Positions 1 to 5,922 of a stretch of DNA of 9,317 nucleotides are shown one piece after another. The DNA lies in NCBI GenBank assembly GCA_002383605.1, contig DFYK01000131.1:9814-19130 (forward strand), read 5' to 3'. The position numbers and the translations under genes were made by a program. Positions within the stretch are counted from its first letter, which is position 1, and each line of letters opens with the position of its first letter. The stretch comes from Proteiniphilum sp. UBA4084 (GTDB lineage: Bacteria; Bacteroidota; Bacteroidia; Bacteroidales; Dysgonomonadaceae). The notes under the pieces were generated by a model. That model was given only the letters and a program-made list of their open reading frames with translations, had not been told where the DNA came from and searched no databases.

Positions 1-2882
1 TCCGGATCATTGGCTGTAAAACGAGCATATTTGGTTTTATCACCGGGCGTTTTCCATGTTTGCTTTACCTTATCAATCAATGTGTAATTATTGGCAAAGG
101 TGTTCATGAAATATCGCATTTCAGAGTTGTTATTGATAGAGTGTCCTAATGCCCAGTCAACAAAAACATTAAGAGATATATTTTTGAAAGTAAGACTATT
201 ATTCAAACCTCCTGTAGAGTGGGGAACAGTGTATCCCAGCAAAAACTGATCCTGACTGTCAATATAATCTTTCTCGTTTCGGGTTTGACTACCCGGGCGA
301 TTCTTCCATTCGTAATCTCCTATATGCTTTCTTCCGGCAACTTTCTTCTTGTCTGAAGGAAGATAGCCTTTTGCCGAATTATCATACATTGCATTTTTCG
401 CTTGCTCTTCCGTTTCAATAATATAATCTACCACATATCCATAATAACTATAAAGCGACTCTCCTTCAGCCGTTCCACCAAAAGCCGTTCCATCGGCTAA
501 TGTGATACCACCAATACGATTTTTGTCTCGTCCGTTATCTGGCAATTTAAGCACCTTGTTTTTCACAAAACTCCAGGTGAATTTCGAAGTCCATTCAAAA
601 TCCTTTGTACGAATATTGGTAGATCCAATCTCCAGATCAAATCCGTAAAATTTAACTTCTCCAATATTTGTTTGCACGGAAGAAAAACCGGTAGTATTTG
701 GCAACTCTTTGCTAAAAAGTAGGTTTTCTGTAATTTTATCGAAATAATCGGCTGAAACTGTGAGCCGATTCTTGAAAAGTGACAGATCGAATCCCAAGTC
801 GAGTTGCGTAGAGGTCTCCCAGGTCAGATCGATATTTGGCATAGTAGAAGCGACAATACCCGCAAATCCATCATATCTCGCATTGGTGGAATACCTCCCG
901 TACGCATCATACAGACCAATTGCATTGTTCCCTGTTTGACCATAACTAACTCTGAGTTTCAGGTTATCAAGATTTTTTATTCCTTGCATAAAGGGTTCAT
1001 CTGAAATAATCCATCCGGCTGATGCTCCAGGAAAGAATCCCCACTGTTTTCCTTTTGCAAAACGGGAGGAAGCATCCTCACGAAATGTCGCAGAAAGCAG
1101 ATATTTTTTTTGAAAATCATATGTCAAACGACCGAAATAACCAATCGTCACATCCTGAGTAAAACTGCTGGTAGCATCCTTCTTATTGGGACCTGCGGTC
1201 AGTGTAGGCACCTTATCAGAACTGGCTCCATCAACTGAAGCCCCCAGGGATTGGTTACTGTCTTTCTGATAAGAGTGTCCCCCCATTATTGATAATGAAT
1301 GATTATCTAACCCTTTGGTATAGGTTGCATAGATCTCCAGTTTGTCTCGTTTAAGTTCGCCAAAGGATGAACTGGCGGGACGGAGTCCGTTAAATTCATT
1401 GGCTCTCTGGAAACTGTTGCTTTGGTAATGATGGTTGTAGGTAGATAGTTGCGACTCAATTTTCAGATCATCAAAAATGCGGTAGGTAAGTTTACCAAAA
1501 GCTGACAATCTTTTATCTTCGCGGCTTTGATCATTATAATAGGCATACCAAAGTGGATTGGGTGAGGTGGCATTGTAACCTTTGGTGGGAGTTCCGTCAT
1601 CATTGTACTTTTTCTGAGTGGGTGGTGTCGCCAAACCCCGGGAAATGACATTCATCTGATTAGGGTATTCCTGTGAATTAGCTCTGGAGTAGTCGAATCC
1701 GGCGACAAGTGACAAATGTTTATTGATATTTACATCGATATTACTACGTAAATTCAATCGGTCGAACCCTGTGGCTATGGCAACACCGGCGTCGTCGGTA
1801 TAGCCGAGGCTGCCATTGTAACGAACCCCTTCATTTCCCCCATCAAGTCCTACATAATAATTTTGCCAGACTGCCTGTTTATAGATTTCATCCTGAAAGT
1901 TATTATCCTGAAATATCAGCGTTTTTGTCGGATCAATTGGATCGAGCATAGAATAATAACCTGCCGGAACAGTCTCTCCTTCTCTCAAATAACGGGTAGA
2001 ATAAATGGAGGTGGCTGTATTGCCGGAACTGGCGGAATAACCGTCCATTGAATTATACTTTGCATTGGGACCTGCAGCTACTGCCGGACGAACCATGCTC
2101 AGATAATCCCTGGCGTTCATGAACTTATAGAGTGTTCCTGCTTCCTGCAATGCCATGTTCGCTTCGAATGTGATGTTCGGGGCTTTACCAGCAGATCCTT
2201 TTTTCGTTGTAATTAAAACAACCCCATTGGAAGCCCTTGAACCGTATATAGCTGTGGATGAGGCATCTTTAAGAACTTCTATTGATTCAATATCGTTCGG
2301 ATTTATCCCGCTAAACGCTCTCTCAACCCCATCTACCAAGATGAGTGGTTCATTGCTCTTGTTGATGGAGGAACCACCGCGAATCCGAATGGTTGCATCT
2401 TCACCCGGCGTATTGTTGTTTGAATAAATACGTGTTCCGGCAATTTTCCCTTTCAATCCTTCTCCTACAGTGTTAACCGGTACATTTTGTAATACCTCTC
2501 CACCCACTTTGGTAATGGCAGATGTGATGGTTCGGCGTGACTGGGTTCCATATCCGACAACCACTACTTCATCAAGGCCGACTGTCGATGTGTTTAATAC
2601 GACATTGATGACCGGTGAGTTCGCTACTCTCACTTCCAATGTTTGATAACCCACATAAGAAAAAATCAATGTTGAACCGGAAGTAACGGCCAATTCATAA
2701 TTTCCGTCAATATCAGTGATGGTACCATGTGTGGTTCCTTTCACAACCACGGAAACGCCTGGCAAAGTTTCACCTTCATTATCATTCACTGTCCCAGACA
2801 CCGATATCTCCTGTGCGGATAGCTGGGTAAAAGAAGCAATTAAAAAAATTAGTAAGGCCAAAAATCGATAATTTTTTCTCAT
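1..2882 (-). CDS. SusC/RagA-family TonB-linked outer-membrane transporter, 3' end cut off by the window
   Basis: This gene encodes an outer-membrane beta-barrel importer that, with a SusD-like lipoprotein, takes up large substrates using TonB energy. The frame is open from the ATG at 2880-2882 to the left edge (960 codons, no stop). Residues 1-23 form a signal peptide (MRKNYRF, then a hydrophobic run, then LSA|QE). Residues about 27-100 are the carboxypeptidase-regulatory-like domain typical of SusC proteins (LPGVSVVVKGT, DIDGNYEL). DEVVVVGYGTQ at 104-114 is the SusC signature before the plug; the plug follows with LKGKIAG (143-149), IRIRGG (165-170), LVDGVE (182-187), KDASSTAIYGSRASNGV (205-221) and ITTKKG. 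The rest has barrel-type alternating strands. Visible sequence ends at KTPGDKTKYARF, a segment usually near the C-terminus, so roughly 80-130 residues are missing. It lies 79 bp downstream of the lyase gene, with no promoter seen, so it is probably co-transcribed. The nanO-like role in sialic acid import is inferred from the neighbour only. Confidence 0.95.
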   Translation of the reverse strand, partial: MRKNYRFLALLIFLIASFTQLSAQEISVSGTVNDNEGETLPGVSVVVKGTTHGTITDIDGNYELAVTSGSTLIFSYVGYQTLEVRVANSPVINVVLNTSTVGLDEVVVVGYGTQSRRTITSAITKVGGEVLQNVPVNTVGEGLKGKIAGTRIYSNNNTPGEDATIRIRGGSSINKSNEPLILVDGVERAFSGINPNDIESIEVLKDASSTAIYGSRASNGVVLITTKKGSAGKAPNITFEANMALQEAGTLYKFMNARDYLSMVRPAVAAGPNAKYNSMDGYSASSGNTATSIYSTRYLREGETVPAGYYSMLDPIDPTKTLIFQDNNFQDEIYKQAVWQNYYVGLDGGNEGVRYNGSLGYTDDAGVAIATGFDRLNLRSNIDVNINKHLSLVAGFDYSRANSQEYPNQMNVISRGLATPPTQKKYNDDGTPTKGYNATSPNPLWYAYYNDQSREDKRLSAFGKLTYRIFDDLKIESQLSTYNHHYQSNSFQRANEFNGLRPASSSFGELKRDKLEIYATYTKGLDNHSLSIMGGHSYQKDSNQSLGASVDGASSDKVPTLTAGPNKKDATSSFTQDVTIGYFGRLTYDFQKKYLLSATFREDASSRFAKGKQWGFFPGASAGWIISDEPFMQGIKNLDNLKLRVSYGQTGNNAIGLYDAYGRYSTNARYDGFAGIVASTMPNIDLTWETSTQLDLGFDLSLFKNRLTVSADYFDKITENLLFSKELPNTTGFSSVQTNIGEVKFYGFDLEIGSTNIRTKDFEWTSKFTWSFVKNKVLKLPDNGRDKNRIGGITLADGTAFGGTAEGESLYSYYGYVVDYIIETEEQAKNAMYDNSAKGYLPSDKKKVAGRKHIGDYEWKNRPGSQTRNEKDYIDSQDQFLLGYTVPHSTGGLNNSLTFKNISLNVFVDWALGHSINNNSEMRYFMNTFANNYTLIDKVKQTWKTPGDKTKYARFTANDP

Positions 2883-2925
2883 CTTTGTATTGATTTTAAA
2901 AATAATTGTGTTTTTAAATTCTTCC

Positions 2926-2961
2926 AGAAGGGAGTATTGTTTAGAGGACACACTCCCTTCT
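2926..2961 (-). other. Intercistronic stem-loop directly after the lyase stop codon
   Basis: AGAAGGGAGT (2926-2935) and ACTCCCTTCT (2952-2961) are perfect 10-bp complements. The 16-base loop can add a 3-bp inner stem (TGT 2938-2940 with ACA 2948-2950). The stem ends at the base next to the lyase stop codon (TAG, 2962-2964). On the minus strand the bases after the stem are GGAAGAATTTAAAAAC, which is not a clean U-tract. A full intrinsic terminator is therefore doubtful. Partial termination or a 3'-end stabilising/processing hairpin between the lyase and transporter messages is more likely. Confidence 0.6.
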
Positions 2962-3873
2962 CTATTTTACCAATAAACCGATACTCCGGAGATTCTCCCG
3001 AAGAGCATCATACTCCTCCTTTTCGAATGCGGCAAAAGGGGGACGACATGACCCACATTCGATTCCAATCAGATTCATGATGGCTTTACCGCCTCTCACG
3101 CCACCTCCATATAGAATGATGATTTTCACCATTTCAATCGACTGCACCTGAAAGGCACGAGCCGTTTCCACATCGTTGCTTTCCATGGATTTCAGAATAT
3201 TCAGATAGACATGGGGTATATAATTATAAGTACTCCCCACACCGGCCACAGCACCGAGAGCCAATCCGCAAATCAGTGTCTCGTCGAAACCATGTAAAAC
3301 CTCAAATGCCCCGTTATCCAGCTGAATACAGTCGCCCATTTCCATCAGGTTGTTGTGTGTAAACTTCACTCCGGCCAGGTTGGGAATCGTTTTTTTCCCT
3401 TCATGAAGAAACTGTGCAACCGAAAGATTCACCCCGGTCATGGAGGGCATGTTGTAATAGTAGAATGGCAATTGCGGAGCGGAAGCAGCAATGGGTGCAA
3501 AGAAATCGATCAGATCCTTCACTCTTTCCGGCTTGAAAAAAGAAGGAGCAATACACCCTATTCCATCTGCGCCTTGTACTGCTGCATGATGTGCAAGATC
3601 CATTGCCTCTCGTTGGTTGTCGCTGCCCACATGGTCAATAATTTGGAAGCAACCTTCACCCTGTTTTATCCATTCCTCCAAGATCAGCTTTCTTTCAGCA
3701 GTGGTGAGTGAAGTAAACTCCCCCGTCGTTCCACATACAAATACACCCGATATTCCCGAATCTTTGATATGTTGTGCATATTTTCTGATTACAGGATAAT
3801 TTACATCGCCGTTGGCATCAATGGGTGTAAAAGCTGCGGCAATTAACCCTTTTAGTTTTTTGTAATTGTTCAT
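2962..3873 (-). CDS. nanA: N-acetylneuraminate lyase-like aldolase (DHDPS/NAL superfamily)
   Basis: A 303-residue class I aldolase, the usual length for the family, with no signal peptide and so cytoplasmic. N-acetylneuraminate lyase cleaves sialic acid to N-acetylmannosamine and pyruvate. Visible family features are GTTGE (48-52) for the pyruvate carboxylate, the catalytic Tyr in YYYNMP (Y140), and the Schiff-base Lys in LAGVKFT (K170). Two features favour the sialic acid branch over dihydrodipicolinate synthase: GFDE (195-198), matching the GYDE of E. coli NanA whose acidic residues contact the sugar's glycerol tail, and GVGSTYN (211-217), matching GIGSTYN. The stretch after K170 (HNNLMEMGDC) also resembles the animal lyase form. 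The gene lies between a GntR/FCD regulator and a SusC transporter, 79 bp from each. Another 2-keto-3-deoxy sugar acid could be the real substrate. The ATG at 3873 is the first Met; no Shine-Dalgarno sequence is seen. Confidence 0.85.
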   Translation of the reverse strand: MNNYKKLKGLIAAAFTPIDANGDVNYPVIRKYAQHIKDSGISGVFVCGTTGEFTSLTTAERKLILEEWIKQGEGCFQIIDHVGSDNQREAMDLAHHAAVQGADGIGCIAPSFFKPERVKDLIDFFAPIAASAPQLPFYYYNMPSMTGVNLSVAQFLHEGKKTIPNLAGVKFTHNNLMEMGDCIQLDNGAFEVLHGFDETLICGLALGAVAGVGSTYNYIPHVYLNILKSMESNDVETARAFQVQSIEMVKIIILYGGGVRGGKAIMNLIGIECGSCRPPFAAFEKEEYDALRENLRSIGLLVK

Positions 3874-3952
3874 TGATTTATTTTAATTGGAATATATTTT
3901 TTCCTGTTTGGAAAATTGATTGCTTGCATGCGTAGGTGGCGCTACGGAAAGT

Positions 3953-4693
3953 TCAGCCATTTTTCTGTACCAGATTTAATTCGTTTTTCTGACTTATGAA
4001 TATTCGATATACTTCGAAATGTTCCTCCAGTGCCCTTCTGTAGCCATCCTCGTCTCCATCCTTCAGGTATTGCAGTAAATCCTGGTGTGTGACAATCCGG
4101 TCTTCTTCTTTCAATCTGATATTAATAGGGGCCAGCAATTCCTGAAATTTGTCCTTCACAAATGTCATCACAGGATGAATGATATTCTGGAACTCAGAGA
4201 TGGTTTTATTGCCTGTTATTTTATAAAGTTTAGTATGAAAGGCAAATTCGCTAAAAGGAGCATATTCATTGTTTTCATACATGATTCCCACATTCACAAT
4301 CTCTTCGAGACTTGCAATATCGTCAGGTGTGATTTTTCGGAATATTTCACTGCAGATGCCTATTTCCAGAACAATCCTAAATCCAAGAATATCAAAGAGG
4401 GTATCCTCACTTAAAATTCTCGGATCGACTGCGCGTTTCATTCCGCCGAATATAGAAGGTTCGGAAAGGACCATGCCCCGGCGTGTGCGTGTCTCCACGA
4501 TTCCCATCATCTTCAGTCGGCTTAATGCCTCCCGTACCACACTCCTCGACACACCCAATGAGACGGTTAATTCCATTTCATTGGGAATGGCATCTCCTTT
4601 TCGCAGGTCCTTCTCCTTAAAATAGTTCAAAAGCTTATCTTCTACCTGATCCACCAGCGTGGTTGAATTGTTTTGAATCCTAAGTCTTTCCAT
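3953..4693 (-). CDS. GntR-family regulator, FadR/FCD subfamily
   Basis: A 246-residue cytoplasmic transcription factor. The N-terminal winged helix-turn-helix spans about residues 10-76, with the recognition region LGVSRSVVREALSRLKMMG (46-64) and the wing ETRTRRGMVL, both typical of GntR proteins. The C-terminal all-helical FCD ligand-binding domain spans about 95-235. It keeps three histidines at the positions where many FCD domains bind a metal: H153 (FAFHTKLY), H203 (VTHQDLL) and H225 (EEHFEVY). It is the first gene of the probable three-gene operon, and the lyase starts 79 bp downstream. E. coli NanR, the sialic acid regulator, belongs to the same subfamily, so a sialic acid or breakdown product is a reasonable ligand guess, but this is inferred from context. 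A perfect palindrome of the subfamily's operator type lies upstream, suggesting autoregulation. The stop is TGA at 3953-3955. Confidence 0.92.
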   Translation of the reverse strand: MERLRIQNNSTTLVDQVEDKLLNYFKEKDLRKGDAIPNEMELTVSLGVSRSVVREALSRLKMMGIVETRTRRGMVLSEPSIFGGMKRAVDPRILSEDTLFDILGFRIVLEIGICSEIFRKITPDDIASLEEIVNVGIMYENNEYAPFSEFAFHTKLYKITGNKTISEFQNIIHPVMTFVKDKFQELLAPINIRLKEEDRIVTHQDLLQYLKDGDEDGYRRALEEHFEVYRIFISQKNELNLVQKNG

Positions 4694-4777
4694 CGTAAGA
4701 TTATTTTCAAATATGTTTTCTCCCTTAAAATGAGAGATGTTTTCAGATAAAAATGTACAACAGATATTATTAATATG

Positions 4778-4792
4778 ATTTGTCTGACAAAT
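4778..4792. promoter_or_regulatory. Probable FadR-type operator (perfect 15-bp palindrome)
   Basis: ATTTGTC and GACAAAT form perfect 7-bp arms around a single central T (4785). The core TTGTCTGACAA fits the operator pattern described for the FadR subfamily of GntR regulators, TNGTNNNACNA, at every fixed position. It lies 84 bp upstream of the start of a regulator of exactly that subfamily. Autoregulation of the operon is the simplest reading; control of the divergent DUF1080 gene is also possible. I found no second copy of the motif in the gaps before the lyase or transporter genes. Confidence 0.65.
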
Positions 4793-4818
4793 AAAGCAAC
4801 TAAAATTATAAATTCAAT
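4788..4818 (-). promoter_or_regulatory. Weak candidate promoter of the regulator operon
   Basis: Read on the minus strand, ATTG (4818-4815) and TTTATTTG (4795-4788) are each one mismatch from the Bacteroidota -33 (TTTG) and -7 (TAnnTTTG) boxes, with 19 bp between them. The -7 element would overlap the palindrome at 4778-4792, as expected for repression by steric block. The matches are imperfect and the region is AT-rich, so chance is a real alternative. Confidence 0.28.
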
Positions 4819-4996
4819 AAAGATATTCAATTTTAACATCGTGTTTATATTTTTTTAACTAATCTATATCCGATTGATTATGTGAAGTTCAAATTTGGGT
4901 TGCATAATTCCAGAGTTTTATAAATCATAAATTGTATCTACATTTACATGTTTATTAAAAATGGATACCATCATTTATCATTAAAATTGAACAAAC

Positions 4997-5773
4997 ATGA
5001 AGTCTGCATTTCTATTTATTCCGGTTACACTATTTCTTTCACTTCCACTGACAGCTCAGGAAACAAAATATCCTGAACAGGAGCCTATGAAACCCGCCAT
5101 GACAGAGTACTGGCAGCCTCAACCACCGGTAGTCACACCTGGCAAGTCACCCGAAAAAGCAGTCGCGGCTCCTTCCGATGCATTGATTCTCTTTGACGGG
5201 AAAGATCTTTCACAATGGTCGAATGCCAAAGGGGAGCCGGCAGCATGGACTGTAAGTAACGGTGTATTTACAGTAAAAAAAGGAACAGGCGACATCCAGA
5301 CCCGGAGTTCATTCAACGATTTTCAGTTGCATCTTGAATGGCGCATCCCGGAAGGAATTACAGGAAAGAGCCAGGCAAGAGGGAATAGCGGTATTTTTCT
5401 GCAGGGTATGTACGAAATACAGATTCTCGATTGTTACGGGAATGAAACTTACGTGAACGGGCAAACAGGAAGTGTATACAAGCAGACACCCCCCCTTGTG
5501 AATGCGATGCATAAACCGGGTGAATGGAACAGCTACGACATCATTTACACGGCTCCCACCTTCAAAAAAGATGGTACCTACCGGACACCACCGCAAGTTA
5601 CATTGTTACAAAACGGCATTTTACTGCAAAACAATACCATCATCCTGGGAACCACAGAATATATTGGTCACCCTAAAGTGAAAGAACACGGGGCGGGCCC
5701 CATCCGACTGCAGGATCATGGCGACCCGAGTGCTCCGATCAGTTTCCGCAATATCTGGATCAGGAAACTATGA
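4997..5773 (+). CDS. Secreted DUF1080 (3-keto-disaccharide hydrolase-like) protein
   Basis: A 258-residue exported protein of the DUF1080 family (Pfam 3-keto-disaccharide hydrolase), which has a concanavalin/LamG-like beta-sandwich fold. Some members hydrolyse 3-keto-glycosides; the substrate here is unknown. Residues 1-20 are a signal peptide with likely cleavage at LTA|QE, and no lipobox cysteine follows, so a periplasmic or secreted location is expected. A proline-rich linker spans about 25-60. The domain begins with ALILFDGKDLSQW (62-74) and carries the family blocks RGNSGIFLQGMYEIQILD (128-145), GSVYKQTPPLVNA (158-170), GEWNSYDIIY (175-184), GPIRLQDHG (234-242) and the terminal RNIWIRKL. 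Length and blocks indicate an intact single-domain member. The start is ATG 4997; the in-frame ATG at 4961 is closed by TAA at 4982-4984. The gene is divergent from the lyase operon. A shared role in glycan use is possible but unproven. Confidence 0.92.
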   Translation: MKSAFLFIPVTLFLSLPLTAQETKYPEQEPMKPAMTEYWQPQPPVVTPGKSPEKAVAAPSDALILFDGKDLSQWSNAKGEPAAWTVSNGVFTVKKGTGDIQTRSSFNDFQLHLEWRIPEGITGKSQARGNSGIFLQGMYEIQILDCYGNETYVNGQTGSVYKQTPPLVNAMHKPGEWNSYDIIYTAPTFKKDGTYRTPPQVTLLQNGILLQNNTIILGTTEYIGHPKVKEHGAGPIRLQDHGDPSAPISFRNIWIRKL

Positions 5774-5783
5774 TTCCGCTCTG

Positions 5784-5812
5784 TTTGAATTCCTTGATCG
5801 ATAGAATTCAAA
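5784..5812 (+). other. Stem-loop after the DUF1080 gene
   Basis: TTTGAATTC (5784-5792) and GAATTCAAA (5804-5812) are perfect 9-bp complements around an 11-base loop, starting 10 bases after the DUF1080 stop codon. The next bases, AATGGCGTA, contain no T-run, so it is not a textbook intrinsic terminator. Its position suggests a 3'-end structure for this transcript. Confidence 0.45.
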
Positions 5813-5882
5813 ATGGCGTAAGATACCCGATTGGATTACCAACTCCGTGAAAAGTTTCGTGGGTAATTAGGAGAATTAAATG

Positions 5883-5890
5883 TAAATTTG
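5883..5890 (+). promoter_or_regulatory. Candidate -7 promoter box of the YfhO-like gene
   Basis: TAAATTTG is an exact match to the Bacteroidota -7 consensus TAnnTTTG, 32 bp upstream of the ATG at 5923. The -33 region about 20 bp further upstream (TGGG at 5860-5863) matches TTTG only weakly. Transcription would start near 5896-5898, giving a leader of about 25 bases and making this gene independent of the DUF1080 gene. Confidence 0.45.
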
Positions 5891-5912
5891 TGGCTTAATG
5901 TTAAACCACAAA
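5887..5912. repeat. Inverted repeat overlapping the -7 box and ribosome-binding region
   Basis: TTTGTGG (5887-5893) and CCACAAA (5906-5912) are perfect 7-bp complements. The 12-base interior contains TTAA on both sides, which could extend the pairing after a C/A mismatch. The left arm includes the TTTG of the -7 box and the right arm ends inside the Shine-Dalgarno-like AAAGGA. It could be a regulator-binding site on DNA. An RNA role would need a transcript that starts further upstream. Confidence 0.4.
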
Positions 5913-5915
5913 GGA
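5912..5915 (+). promoter_or_regulatory. Shine-Dalgarno-like site of the YfhO-like gene
   Basis: AGGA (within AAAGGA, 5910-5915) ends 7 bases before the ATG at 5923. It is the only well-placed Shine-Dalgarno-like site among the starts in this window and supports this start codon. Confidence 0.45.
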
Positions 5916-5922
5916 CAAAACA

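Larger units (their letters stand above)
4694..4996. other. AT-rich divergent intergenic region
   Basis: This 303-bp spacer separates the minus-strand regulator from the plus-strand DUF1080 gene and must hold both promoters. It is strongly AT-rich. It holds the 15-bp palindrome at 4778-4792 and a weak minus-strand promoter candidate overlapping it. For the plus strand, CAAATTTG (4890-4897) is one mismatch from the TAnnTTTG -7 pattern but has no matching -33 box. A 6-bp inverted repeat (ATTATG 4877-4882, CATAAT 4903-4908) is close to what chance gives in such sequence. A seven-codon reading frame (ATG 4961 to TAA 4984) lies just before the DUF1080 start. No convincing gene is seen. Confidence 0.7.

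Noticed and set aside
1463..1651. Possible frameshift in the transporter suggested by a short minus-strand frame here
   Set aside because: Reading every codon of the main frame from 2882 to 3 found no stop; the short frame is a shadow.
2155..2427. 90-codon plus-strand open frame
   Set aside because: It is a shadow of the transporter's plug domain, whose minus-strand frame carries conserved SusC motifs over the same bases.
3355..3711. 118-codon plus-strand open frame
   Set aside because: It is antisense to the catalytic core of the lyase gene and shows no domain or start signal.
4642..4839. 65-codon minus-strand frame over the regulator's start
   Set aside because: It overlaps the first codons of the regulator in another frame, is made of AT-rich intergenic sequence, and its hydrophobic run follows from that composition.
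4877..4908. ATTATG/CATAAT inverted repeat in the divergent spacer
   Set aside because: Six AT-rich base pairs across a 20-base gap are not above expectation for this composition.
4961..4971. ATGG-ATA-CCAT mini-palindrome before the DUF1080 gene
   Set aside because: Arms of 4 bp are expected by chance in 300 bp, and it does not match the operator pattern at 4778-4792.
4961..4984. Seven-codon upstream frame, in frame with the DUF1080 start
   Set aside because: It ends in TAA before the real start, has no ribosome-binding site, and short ATG-TAA frames are common in AT-rich leaders.
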